NCBI RefSeq assembly: GCF_003345295.1
Contig: NZ_CP031056.1
Location: 1,116,001 to 1,180,000, forward strand
Direction: 5' to 3'
Length of the DNA stretch: 64,000 nucleotides
From: Vibrio splendidus
Lineage (GTDB): Bacteria; Pseudomonadota; Gammaproteobacteria; Enterobacterales; Vibrionaceae
This document shows positions 51,227 through 59,902 of this stretch, one piece after another. The notes under the pieces were generated by a model. That model was not told where the DNA came from and made no database searches. It saw only the letters and a program-made list of their open reading frames with translations. Numbering within the stretch: position 1 is the stretch's first letter; each line of letters begins with the position of its first letter. The translations under genes were made by a program, and so were the position numbers.

Positions 51227-51751
51227 TTAGAAACCGAATCGAGCAGACATTAAGATTTGGTGGCCGTAAGTGCCGTTGTTTCGCATATCAAGGCCAACAG
51301 AAAGTTGATCCGTAGAGTGGAAACGTGCACCAACACCAACAATTGAACGCGTATCGTCATTATCGATCAGTTGGCCTAGACGTGCGTTAACTTCCACGTT
51401 TGCCATTAACCAAGCTCTCAAGCCAATATTGACTTCAGTTTTGATGTGGTTGTCGTCATTACGTTCAATGTTGTGCAGTAGCATTTGGCCAGTAATGTCA
51501 GCAAATTGACTAATTGGACCGTTAAATCCCATACCTACAGCCGCATCCCAATCGCTTTCAAATTCAGAATCGATACGTGCAACGAAGTGTGAGTTCTGGG
51601 TGAACATTGTCGTGACTTCACCACCGAAAGTACTAGGGCTAGTACCCATGCGTAGCTCGAATGTGTTGTAGTTAAAGTTGTTTGCAGACGCAGAGAATGA
51701 ACACAGTGCAGCTAGTCCTAAAAGGACAGTCTTATTCGTGCAACCTAGCAT
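51227..51751 (-). CDS. Small outer-membrane beta-barrel protein
   Basis: A 174-residue exported protein. The ATG at 51751 (GGAG upstream) gives a signal peptide ending SASA. The mature part alternates like a beta-barrel (NTFELRMGTSPSTFGGEV ... HFVARIDSEFES) and ends in SARFGF with a terminal Phe, the outer-membrane assembly signal. It resembles small YfaZ/porin-like barrels; function unknown. The next gene on the same strand is also an envelope protein. Confidence 0.8.
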   Translation of the reverse strand: MLGCTNKTVLLGLAALCSFSASANNFNYNTFELRMGTSPSTFGGEVTTMFTQNSHFVARIDSEFESDWDAAVGMGFNGPISQFADITGQMLLHNIERNDDNHIKTEVNIGLRAWLMANVEVNARLGQLIDNDDTRSIVGVGARFHSTDQLSVGLDMRNNGTYGHQILMSARFGF

Positions 51752-51850
51752 GGTGACTCCATATAAATTGTATTTTTCGGCAGTATAATACAAAAAAGCC
51801 TGCAATATGCAGGCCAATTATTTGAAGTCAGTATGTTTTGTATTTATCGC

Positions 51851-52255
51851 CTATAGAACTTGGATATGATCCACTTCGATTTCCGGTGTCTTGCCGCCTT
51901 CATATTCGCCGAAGATACGTACTTTAGTATCAGCAGTTAGCGGTTGTGCTAGGCGGATATCATCATCCAATTCGATTTGAATTTCACTCTGCCCATCAGA
52001 GAAGACAAATGTATCATTCTTTAGCTGACGAACAATCTTGCCATCTACAATCGCTTCTTGCTCTGCGAACATGCTTGTATCTGCAAGTAGCGTCGCAACA
52101 GAAACGGTTTCAATCGGCCCTGTGTAAGCGATAGCGCTCTCGTGCTTGCTATTGCTGTTGTGGGTATTGCTGTTGCCGCTGTGGTGGTCACTAGCCATTG
52201 CGAAAGTAGGGGCAAGGATAATAGTAGATGCGATAGCTAATACAGTTTTTTTCAT
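51851..52255 (-). CDS. YgiW/YdeI-type periplasmic OB-fold protein
   Basis: A 134-residue exported protein (signal ending AMAS). It has a His/Asn/Ser-rich stretch after the signal and a bacterial OB-fold (BOF) domain: VSVATLLADTSMFAEQEAIVDGKIV, FVFSDGQSEIQIELDDD, VRIFGEYEGG. Relatives YgiW and YdeI are linked to stress resistance; the His-rich stretch might bind metal. A Cra-like palindrome TGAAACGTTTC lies about 50 bases upstream. Confidence 0.87.
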   Translation of the reverse strand: MKKTVLAIASTIILAPTFAMASDHHSGNSNTHNSNSKHESAIAYTGPIETVSVATLLADTSMFAEQEAIVDGKIVRQLKNDTFVFSDGQSEIQIELDDDIRLAQPLTADTKVRIFGEYEGGKTPEIEVDHIQVL

Positions 52256-52535
52256 GGTGAATCCCTTAATGTTGTTTTTAGTAGAAACGTTTTTCTGAAT
52301 TTGAAACGTTTCTTTTCGTTAGTACGTTTTATTTGTTGATGCGATGCTTATCGTTCATAAGCTTCGTTTCGATGGAGCTATTAAACAACACTGGGGTTGA
52401 ATCCAGAGTGAGTAACACATTCATTTTCCATTCATTTTATTGAGCATCTACTCGGCAATGACGTTAAGATGGAGTCAGAGAAATATTGCGTACAGCTATA
52501 AATTGAACATTAAGAAATTAAGGATTTAAGTACAG

Positions 52536-54002
52536 ATGCGATCACCGTTAAACGCCCTTATGGTTCAAGGGACAACGTCAGATGCCGGAAAAAGTGTTTT
52601 GGTGGCAGGTTTATGCCGTGTTTTGGCAAGGAAAGGAATCAAAGTGGCACCTTTTAAGCCACAAAACATGGCGTTAAACAGTGCGGTGACAAAAGATGGC
52701 GGCGAAATTGGTCGCGCTCAAGCGGTTCAGGCGCAAGCTTGTAACATTGAACCTACTGTTCACATGAACCCGGTATTGCTAAAACCCAATTCAGATACTG
52801 GCGCGCAAGTGATTCTGCAAGGCCGAGCGATCAGTAATATGGAAGCTACGGGCTATCATGATTACAAGAAAGTGGCGATGGATACCGTTATTGACTCATT
52901 TGACCGACTTTCTGAAGAATACGAAAGCGTGATGATTGAAGGCGCGGGTAGCCCAGCTGAAATTAACCTCCGCGAAAATGATATTGCGAACATGGGATTT
53001 GCTGAGAAAGCGGACATCCCAGTGATCATCGTTGCCGATATTGACCGTGGTGGCGTTTTTGCGCACCTCTACGGCACATTAGAGTTGTTATCTGAATCTG
53101 AACAAGCTCGCGTAAAAGGCTTTGTGATAAACCGCTTTAGAGGTGATATCGCGCTACTTCAATCTGGACTTGATTGGCTAGAAGAGAAAACCGGCAAGCC
53201 AGTGATTGGTGTATTGCCATATCTTCATGGTTTTAACCTAGAAGCGGAAGATGCCATTACCTCAGCCCAAGAGTCTGACGGAGAAGCTAAGCTTAAGGTG
53301 GTGGTGCCAGTGCTAACCCGAATCAGCAACCATACGGACTTCGACGCGTTAAGACTTAATCCTTCCATTGATTTACGTTATGTCGGTAAAGGTGAACGTG
53401 TAAACAATGCCGATTTGATTATCTTGCCGGGTACAAAATCGGTAAGAGCAGATTTGGATTACCTAAAACAACAAGGCTGGGATAAAGATATTCAGCGTCA
53501 TTTACGCTTGGGCGGCAAAGTGATGGGTATTTGTGGTGGTTACCAGATGCTAGGAAATATCATCCACGATCCAGATGGCGTTGAAGGTGAGCCAGGAAGC
53601 AGCGAAGGGTTAGGATATCTCGATACTGAAACGACGCTAACACAACAGAAAACCTTAACAAACGTGCGCGGCACCATGACACTTGATGGTAAAACAGCAC
53701 AAGTAAAAGGGTATGAGATCCATGTAGGTAGGACTGATGTCAAAGAAATAGTATTACCGGTTCAGTTAGAATCAGGCAGCCTTGATGGCGCTGTGAATCA
53801 AGATAACTCGATTTTTGGTACTTACCTGCATGGCGTATTCGATAACAGCGATGCGTTGTCGCTTATTTGCGAATGGGCAGGAGCCAACGATGTAACAGCG
53901 ATTGACCATGAACAGCTTAAAGAGCTGGGTATCAATCGAATCGCTGATGCCATCGAAGAGCATTTAAATCTTGATTTGCTTTGGCCGGAATTAACAATTT
54001 AG
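52536..54002 (+). CDS. cobQ: Cobyric acid synthase
   Basis: A 488-residue amidotransferase that amidates the side chains of adenosyl-cobyrinate in cobalamin synthesis or corrinoid salvage. The N-terminal dethiobiotin-synthetase-like domain has MVQGTTSDAGKSVLVAGLCR and KPQNMALNS. The C-terminal glutaminase-type domain has the catalytic Cys in MGICGGYQMLG and the His in YLHGVFDN. No other cobalamin gene and no B12 riboswitch-like sequence are nearby, so it probably acts with genes elsewhere. Confidence 0.95.
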   Translation: MRSPLNALMVQGTTSDAGKSVLVAGLCRVLARKGIKVAPFKPQNMALNSAVTKDGGEIGRAQAVQAQACNIEPTVHMNPVLLKPNSDTGAQVILQGRAISNMEATGYHDYKKVAMDTVIDSFDRLSEEYESVMIEGAGSPAEINLRENDIANMGFAEKADIPVIIVADIDRGGVFAHLYGTLELLSESEQARVKGFVINRFRGDIALLQSGLDWLEEKTGKPVIGVLPYLHGFNLEAEDAITSAQESDGEAKLKVVVPVLTRISNHTDFDALRLNPSIDLRYVGKGERVNNADLIILPGTKSVRADLDYLKQQGWDKDIQRHLRLGGKVMGICGGYQMLGNIIHDPDGVEGEPGSSEGLGYLDTETTLTQQKTLTNVRGTMTLDGKTAQVKGYEIHVGRTDVKEIVLPVQLESGSLDGAVNQDNSIFGTYLHGVFDNSDALSLICEWAGANDVTAIDHEQLKELGINRIADAIEEHLNLDLLWPELTI

Positions 54003-54157
54003 GTCTGAATTTAAAAGCTTTAGCCTGAATTCAAAAGCTTATGTCTGACTTAATAGCTTCAGTCAGAGTTAAAAGCTTCAGTCAGAGTTAAAAGCTTTTA
54101 GCTTGCGTTAATAGCTTGAGCTTACGTTAAACCGTTGAGTCTGACTTAAAAGCGAGC
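54003..54157. repeat. Degenerate 8 x 19-20-bp tandem array between cobQ and modA
   Basis: Eight consecutive units start at 54003, 54023, 54043, 54062, 54081, 54101, 54120 and 54139. The consensus is close to GTCTGACTTAAAAGCTTCA. Some neighbours are nearly identical (54062 and 54081); others have diverged. The array fills almost the whole gap between the cobQ stop and the modA start region. Confidence 0.88.
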
Positions 54158-54193
54158 TCAAGAACTGAAACGAACAATAGATAAGTGATCACA

Positions 54194-54952
54194 ATGAAAA
54201 AGCAAGTCATCCTTTTAACCATCGCCTTAACTTCGGCATTGAGTTCTAGTCATCTTTTGGCGGCAGAAAAGCTACGAGTTTATGCCGCATCGTCGATGAC
54301 TAACGCGGTTAATTTGTTGATAGAAGAATTTGAGAAAGAACATTCAGTCGATATTGTCCCTGTTTATGCCAGCACATCGTCATTGGTGAGACAGATTGAA
54401 AGAGGGGCGCCAGCAGACATCTTTATCTCGGCAAACGAAAAATGGATGACGCATTTAGTGGATCGTCAATTGGTTTCTGGTGACAATGTCACAAACTTGT
54501 GCGAAAACGAATTGGTGCTGATTTCCCCGAAAGAGACGCCAATATCGTTGGATCTCTCAAACGGTGACCAATGGGCTAAACTACTCACGAATGAAAGACT
54601 TGCGGTTGGCAACACCATGTCGGTTCCTGCGGGTATCTATGCGAAAGAAGCGCTAGAAACGTTAGGTGTATGGGATGATGTGAAGACTCGATTGGCACCA
54701 AGTAACAATGTTCGTATGGCATTGGCCTTGGTAGAGCGTAGTGAAGCTAAGCTTGGCATTGTCTACAAAACCGATGCGTTGCTTTCTAAAGAAGTGAGCC
54801 TCGTGTCGACGTTCTCATCAAATTTACATACGCCAATACGTTACCCTGTAGCGAAATTGAGCGATAAAGTCGTCGCAGAAGAGTTTTATACTTTCCTAAA
54901 TAGCGGAAAAGCGAAGGACACCTTGAACAGTTTTGGATTTGAAGTGCGTTAA
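54194..54952 (+). CDS. modA: Molybdate ABC transporter substrate-binding protein
   Basis: A 252-residue periplasmic protein (signal ending HLLA). Molybdate-binding family motifs: VYAASSMTNAVNLLIEEFE, YASTSSLVRQIERGAPADIFISAN and NTMSVPAGIYAKEALE. The ATG at 54194 gives the clean signal; an in-frame GTG lies 9 bases earlier. It is first in modABC; modB starts right after its stop. Confidence 0.94.
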   Translation: MKKQVILLTIALTSALSSSHLLAAEKLRVYAASSMTNAVNLLIEEFEKEHSVDIVPVYASTSSLVRQIERGAPADIFISANEKWMTHLVDRQLVSGDNVTNLCENELVLISPKETPISLDLSNGDQWAKLLTNERLAVGNTMSVPAGIYAKEALETLGVWDDVKTRLAPSNNVRMALALVERSEAKLGIVYKTDALLSKEVSLVSTFSSNLHTPIRYPVAKLSDKVVAEEFYTFLNSGKAKDTLNSFGFEVR

Positions 54953-55651
54953 ATGATGTATTTATCGGAATACGAATACCAAGCCTTAATGCTGAGCTTG
55001 AAAGTCGCTGGTTTTGCCATCTTGTGGCTTATTCCTATCGGCATCGGCTTAGCATGGTTGCTTGCTAAGAAACAATTTGTGGGTAAAAGCATTGTAGAAA
55101 GTATTGTCCATTTGCCTTTGGTACTTCCACCTGTGGTCATCGGTTATTTGTTGCTAGTGATGATGGGCAGACAAGGCGTTATTGGCTCTTGGCTTAATGA
55201 CGTGTTTGGTATCGTATTCAGTTTTAGCTGGAAGGGCGCGGCACTCGCGTGTGTTGTTGTCGCGCTGCCATTGATGGTTCGCTCTATTCGTCTGAGTCTA
55301 GAAACCGTAGACAGTAAACTGGAAGAGGCCGCTGCCACATTGGGCGCTTCACCTCTTCGTGTGTTTTTCACCATCACTTTACCTTTAATGGTCCCAGGGA
55401 TCATTACTGGCACCATGCTTTCATTCGCAAGAAGCCTAGGTGAGTTTGGTGCGACCATCAGCTTCGTTTCAAATATTCCCGGTGAAACTCAAACCATTCC
55501 ATTGGCCATGTATACCTTTATTGAAACCCCTGGCGCGGAAATGGAAGCGGCGCGTTTGTGTGTCATTTCAATTGTGATAGCGCTTGGTTCATTAATGCTA
55601 TCTGAGTGGCTCAACAAAAAGTCAGCAAAACGCTTGGGAGGGAATGCATGA
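54953..55651 (+). CDS. modB: Molybdate ABC transporter permease
   Basis: A 232-residue inner-membrane permease with about five helices and the coupling motif EEAAATLGASPLRVFFTITLP followed by GIITGTMLSFARSLGEFGATI. Its start touches the modA stop, and its stop overlaps modC (ATGA). Confidence 0.95.
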   Translation: MMYLSEYEYQALMLSLKVAGFAILWLIPIGIGLAWLLAKKQFVGKSIVESIVHLPLVLPPVVIGYLLLVMMGRQGVIGSWLNDVFGIVFSFSWKGAALACVVVALPLMVRSIRLSLETVDSKLEEAAATLGASPLRVFFTITLPLMVPGIITGTMLSFARSLGEFGATISFVSNIPGETQTIPLAMYTFIETPGAEMEAARLCVISIVIALGSLMLSEWLNKKSAKRLGGNA

Positions 55652-56754
55652 GTGCTTTGATCCTTCAATATCAGCAACAGCTTGGTGAAACCTTTTTTGA
55701 TATCGATTTAGAGTTACCGAGTAGCGGAATTACGGCGATTTTTGGTCGTTCTGGTGCGGGTAAAACCTCCCTTATCAATGCGATCAGTGGCCTTAAACAG
55801 CCAGACAAAGGCTTGATCAGCGTATCTGGCACCACTCTGTTTGATAGTCGTAATGGCATTAATTTGCCAACCCATAAACGCAACGTTGGTTATGTGTTCC
55901 AAGAATCGCGATTGTTCCCGCACATGAAAGTTGCGGCGAATCTTAAGTACGGTATGAAAGGTGCGGACAAAGCGCACTTTGAGCAAATAGTTTCTCTGTT
56001 GTCTTTGGACTCATTGCTTGATCGCTATCCAGCTCGCCTGTCTGGCGGTGAGAAGCAACGTGTGGCGATTGGACGTGCTTTGCTGTCTAAGCCGAGTATT
56101 TTGTTGATGGATGAGCCATTGGCCTCTCTCGACTTACCTCGTAAGCGTGAAGTGATGCCGTTTCTGGAAAACCTTTCTGAAACAGTGAATATTCCAATCA
56201 TCTACGTGACGCACAGCCTTAATGAGATTCTACGCTTGGCCAATCATCTTGTGATCATCGAGCAAGGCAAAGTCATTTCGTCGGGCGTGACAGAAGAAGT
56301 GTGGGCTTCAAGAGCCATGCAACCGTGGCAATCATTCTCAGAACAAAGCTCATTGTTTGAGGGGACGTTGGTTGAACACAATGACGATTATGCATTATCT
56401 CGTCTGAAGCTTGGCAAATCGACATCGTTGTGGGTTCAGAAGGTGTCGAGCGACATTGGGGCCGCAGTAAGGTTACAAGTTAGGGCAAATGATGTCTCTA
56501 TCACGCTAGAACAGCCGCAAGGCACTTCGATACGTAATATCCTTCCTGTGACCATTAAAAGCGTAGAGACGCACCAGCAAGGCTCAAATAAGCAGAGTGT
56601 TGCGGTAGAGCTGGAGCTAGAGCCTGGTTGTTACTTGTGGGCGACCATAACCTTGTGGGCTCTGGACGAGTTGAGTTTGGAAATCGGTCAGCAAGTCTAC
56701 GCTCAAATTAAAGGCGTGAGTGTCGCTCAGCGAGATATTGCCGTCACGCACTGA
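55648..56754 (+). CDS. modC: Molybdate ABC transporter ATP-binding protein
   Basis: A 368-residue ATPase: Walker A GRSGAGKTS (about residue 33), signature LSGGEKQRVAIGRAL, Walker B ILLMDEPLASLD. The C-terminal third is a molybdate-sensing Mop/TOBE-like domain (VRLQVRANDVSITLEQPQGTS). GGGAGGGA precedes the ATG at 55648. No obvious ModE operator was found before modA. Confidence 0.94.
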   Translation: MSALILQYQQQLGETFFDIDLELPSSGITAIFGRSGAGKTSLINAISGLKQPDKGLISVSGTTLFDSRNGINLPTHKRNVGYVFQESRLFPHMKVAANLKYGMKGADKAHFEQIVSLLSLDSLLDRYPARLSGGEKQRVAIGRALLSKPSILLMDEPLASLDLPRKREVMPFLENLSETVNIPIIYVTHSLNEILRLANHLVIIEQGKVISSGVTEEVWASRAMQPWQSFSEQSSLFEGTLVEHNDDYALSRLKLGKSTSLWVQKVSSDIGAAVRLQVRANDVSITLEQPQGTSIRNILPVTIKSVETHQQGSNKQSVAVELELEPGCYLWATITLWALDELSLEIGQQVYAQIKGVSVAQRDIAVTH

Positions 56755-56811
56755 TTCAGGCGCGACCTTTGAGGCAATGAGTGAGATAAGTTCGATCATT
56801 GTCTTTTCTAT

Positions 56812-56929
56812 GTTTACTGCTTTTCAGCGGGTTTAACGTTTGTCAGTGATGCTTACTGCTTGTTTGCGATACTTACTGTTTGTCTGCAATATGAATACTT
56901 GTCCGTGATATGAATATTGATCTTGATTC
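56812..56929. repeat. Degenerate 6 x 19-20-bp tandem array after modC
   Basis: Six units begin at 56812, 56831, 56851, 56871, 56891 and 56910; the best pair is GCTTACTGCTTGTTTGCGAT and ACTTACTGTTTGTCTGCAAT. The unit is unrelated to the one before modA. The rest of the gap 56755-57205 contains AT-rich DNA and the terminator at 57118; no gene is visible. Confidence 0.8.
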
Positions 56930-57117
56930 CATGAATGGATACATGCGTCATTTTTTTACGGTATAACTGCCAGCTTTACGCCACACTGTATGAGTGTTAA
57001 GGCATATTACTTATTTGTAGAATGTCAAAAGCGACACTGACAAGAGCTTCAGTGGCAAAAAACACAAAGATATTGTGAGCGAAGCTCTCAAGCAACGAAC
57101 AGAAAAAGCTGCAGGCA

Positions 57118-57151
57118 CAAAAAAGCCGCATGTTTTAAATAACATACGGCT
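57118..57151 (-). terminator. Terminator of the DUF3069 gene
   Basis: On the minus strand a stem of 11 pairs (plus-strand AGCCGCATGTT 57124-57134 with AACATACGGCT 57141-57151, one mismatch) runs into T's. Confidence 0.88.
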
Positions 57152-57205
57152 TAATCATTAAGTTTTCGTTAAACATTCAACCTAAATTTAGGTGCGATGA
57201 ATAGC

Positions 57206-57643
57206 TTAGCGGATGAAAACTTCTTTGAAATCACGCTTCAAGATAGCATCACGGCGCGCTTTCTTGATTTGCTTAGCCATGTCTTTTACACAGTTATGTA
57301 AAATTTGGTCAAGCAGTTGAGCTCGGTACTCTTCTTTTTCTTCATCAGACATGCCTTCTGGAAGTTTAAGAGTAGGGAACTCCTCCATCATGTTTACACC
57401 AGCGAAAGCTTGGCTAACAGAGATTAGAGCGTGGAATTGCTCAAAGTTGTCTAAAACATTTTGTGCGCTTGCTGGAAGGCTGCTCCAAGTTTCACGCACT
57501 GCTTCTTCAGACACCTCATGAATAGAAGTAACCATGTTGTGCATCTCTTTAGGCACTTCATCAAATTCGATAACTTGGCGAAGCTCTGGTGAGATAGTGG
57601 TTAAATCGATTTCTTGTACTTCGTTGTTTGTAGCGTCTGACAT
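57206..57643 (-). CDS. DUF3069 family protein
   Basis: A 145-residue soluble, largely helical protein typical of Vibrio genomes. Characteristic stretches are IEFDEVPKEMHNMVTSIHEVSEE and NCVKDMAKQIKKARRDAILKRDFKEVF. No signal or membrane segment and no catalytic motif is visible. It is a single gene with its own terminator. Confidence 0.87.
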   Translation of the reverse strand: MSDATNNEVQEIDLTTISPELRQVIEFDEVPKEMHNMVTSIHEVSEEAVRETWSSLPASAQNVLDNFEQFHALISVSQAFAGVNMMEEFPTLKLPEGMSDEEKEEYRAQLLDQILHNCVKDMAKQIKKARRDAILKRDFKEVFIR

Positions 57644-57774
57644 AGTATTTCTCTTTAAAAAGAAACAATGCTAAAAAGATCTGTAAAAAAGTCAATATAA
57701 TATAGAGATTAGGGCATGATTTAAGCCCAAATTTGAGCTACTTTGAATATTCAACACTAGATAAAGGTGATGTG

Positions 57775-58746
57775 ATGATAGAAAAGGGATCTTCGATGCG
57801 CATATTGCTGGTTGATGACGTTCAACTAGACAGGATGCAACTCGCTATTCGACTCAAGCAATTGGGTCATGTTGTAGAAGCTGTTGGTAGCGGAAAAGAA
57901 GCCCTGAATGTTTATTCTGATTTTGATCCTGAACTCGTATTACTTGATATTAGCATGCCAGACATGGATGGTTTTGAAGTGGCTAATGAGGTTCGTGGCC
58001 AATTCCCAGAATGGGTTCCCATCATCTTTTTGAGTGGTCACGAAGAGCCGGAGATGATCGCGAAAGCGATTGATGCTGGTGGTGATGATTATCTAATCAA
58101 ACCGGTAAACAAAGTTGTTTTGAACTCTAAGTTGATTGCGATGCAGCGTATTGCACACATGAGACGAGAGTTAAAACAGAGTACCGCCAAGCTCGAAGAA
58201 CTGAATATCCTCCTGCAGCAACAAGCCAATGAAGATGGCCTGACTAAATTGTACAACCGTCGATATATGGATACTAAGCTTGAAGAGAGCATTGCGTGGC
58301 ACGGAAGACGTAAGATACCCATGACTGTCATACTTCTTGATGTAGACTTCTTTAAGCCTTACAACGATAATTACGGTCATATTCAAGGGGATAAGTGCTT
58401 GCAAGGGCTTGCCGGTACCTTGAAGCAGCTTTTTGTGCGTGCGGGAGAGTTTGTCGGTCGCTACGGCGGTGAAGAGTTTGTTCTTATCCTAAGTGACACA
58501 GACAGCGATGCTGCTATGTTGCAGGCGACACGTATAAAAGAAGCGTTGCATGAAATGGATTACACTCATGAGCACTCAACGGTATCTGATAGAGTGACAG
58601 CGTCACAAGGTGTACTATCATTTGTGCCTGATGGGGGAGAATCTATCGCCTCTATTTACGAAAAGGTCGATCAAGCGCTTTACCAAGCGAAACAAAGTGG
58701 CAGAAATACCTTCATACAACGCAACATTTTGGAGCTTGCTCGTTAG
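57775..58746 (+). CDS. Response-regulator diguanylate cyclase
   Basis: A 323-residue cytoplasmic protein: receiver domain (RILLVDDVQLDR, phospho-acceptor D58 in LLDISMPDMDG, K in YLIKPVN), a helical linker, and a GGDEF domain with an intact RYGGEEF active site, so it should make cyclic-di-GMP. In the inhibitory-site position RAGE replaces RxxD. AAGGTG six bases before the ATG at 57775 supports this start. No cognate kinase lies beside it. Confidence 0.92.
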   Translation: MIEKGSSMRILLVDDVQLDRMQLAIRLKQLGHVVEAVGSGKEALNVYSDFDPELVLLDISMPDMDGFEVANEVRGQFPEWVPIIFLSGHEEPEMIAKAIDAGGDDYLIKPVNKVVLNSKLIAMQRIAHMRRELKQSTAKLEELNILLQQQANEDGLTKLYNRRYMDTKLEESIAWHGRRKIPMTVILLDVDFFKPYNDNYGHIQGDKCLQGLAGTLKQLFVRAGEFVGRYGGEEFVLILSDTDSDAAMLQATRIKEALHEMDYTHEHSTVSDRVTASQGVLSFVPDGGESIASIYEKVDQALYQAKQSGRNTFIQRNILELAR

Positions 58747-58811
58747 TTGGCGAGCTCTTTGAGATATTTGAATTTATACTTTACTGGCGTTTTAGCTAGG
58801 AAGTGCTTTAA

Positions 58812-59855
58812 GTGATAAGAGAAATGCCAGATTCAAAGTCATTTTATGTGACTAGCACATGTTGGACGCTTGCGGTTCCTCTACTTTTAACCGCAGCTCC
58901 TCTATTTTTAACTGCAGTGCCAACCACCGCTAATGCTAACTCCCTATCTGATCTCTTCCGTAAGGATCTAGAGCAGCGCTTTGCCACCAGTGTATTACTT
59001 AACGATAACGATGTTTTCACTTTTGGTATCAATAACTTCGATCCGAACAAAGTGCTGAGTTTGGACAATGACGACATTGGTTCGAACGATTCGGTGAGTC
59101 GTCGACAAAACATCACATCTCTCAGTCTTCCTTACACATTTGAGCTACCAAGTTACATAGAAGACAACCATCAAGAGGTAACGCTACGCCTGTCAGCGTT
59201 ACGAATTGAGAATGATGTGGAATATGCGTCAACAATCAAAAGTGACTTTCAAAAAGAGTCAGTGATTTCTGGTTACGTGGCGTTTGCCAATGTGTCTCAA
59301 CTCAACGAACACTGGAGTTTCAGCTCTGCAATTGGTAATCATATTTCTTATTATCGTAATGACTTTGAATATCGGTCTCCACTACTAGAACCTATTCAAG
59401 AACAGTTGGACGGGGTCTATTACAATACCGATGCATGGGCATACATAATTGAGCCCAAGATCAAGCTGACCTTTGAAGACAAAAATGATTGGGGAAGATA
59501 CAAACTCAGTACCAGTTGGCATTACTTTAATGGCTTCGGATGGGGAGAAGCCAATAACGGCGATATTGGTCACCCTGAAGGTTGGTATATCGCCAATGAA
59601 GCCAAGATTTTCTATGATCTAGTTCGTTGGGATAAAAACATCACATCGATGTACTCGAGTATAAGAAGAATTGATATAGGAGGTGACACCGTGGCTTCTA
59701 TGGGCACAACATCTTACTACGAGGGCAGCGTAGGTTGGTTGCTTAACCCAAACCTGTTTAATGACTGGGTCGATAATGTGGGAATAGGGTTTACGATCAA
59801 TTACGGAAGCAGTTTGAAAGGCGGGAGCTTAGTCATTTTCTTTAACCAAGATTAA
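58812..59855 (+). CDS. Solitary outer-membrane autotransporter beta-barrel protein
   Basis: A 347-residue exported protein: signal region to TTANA (about residue 41), then alternating beta segments (HWSFSSAIGNHISYYRNDFEY, YIIEPKIKLTF, YKLSTSWHYFNGFGWGE) ending VIFFNQD. It resembles the solitary autotransporter barrel family found in Vibrio; there is no passenger domain. A GTG start at 58812 fits TAGGAAG upstream; an ATG at 58824 is the alternative. Its cargo or function is unknown. Confidence 0.78.
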   Translation: MIREMPDSKSFYVTSTCWTLAVPLLLTAAPLFLTAVPTTANANSLSDLFRKDLEQRFATSVLLNDNDVFTFGINNFDPNKVLSLDNDDIGSNDSVSRRQNITSLSLPYTFELPSYIEDNHQEVTLRLSALRIENDVEYASTIKSDFQKESVISGYVAFANVSQLNEHWSFSSAIGNHISYYRNDFEYRSPLLEPIQEQLDGVYYNTDAWAYIIEPKIKLTFEDKNDWGRYKLSTSWHYFNGFGWGEANNGDIGHPEGWYIANEAKIFYDLVRWDKNITSMYSSIRRIDIGGDTVASMGTTSYYEGSVGWLLNPNLFNDWVDNVGIGFTINYGSSLKGGSLVIFFNQD

Positions 59856-59902
59856 GCTCCCTCTAGTCGAGTTATCGACACTTAAGCTATCGACACTTAC
59901 GT

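Noticed and set aside
52256..52535. Possible cobalamin riboswitch before cobQ
   Set aside because: No B12-box-like GCCACTG sequence or suitable stems could be found in the 280 bases.
54003..54157. Eight regularly spaced repeats could suggest a CRISPR array
   Set aside because: Units are contiguous without spacers, are only 19-20 bp, and no cas gene is present.
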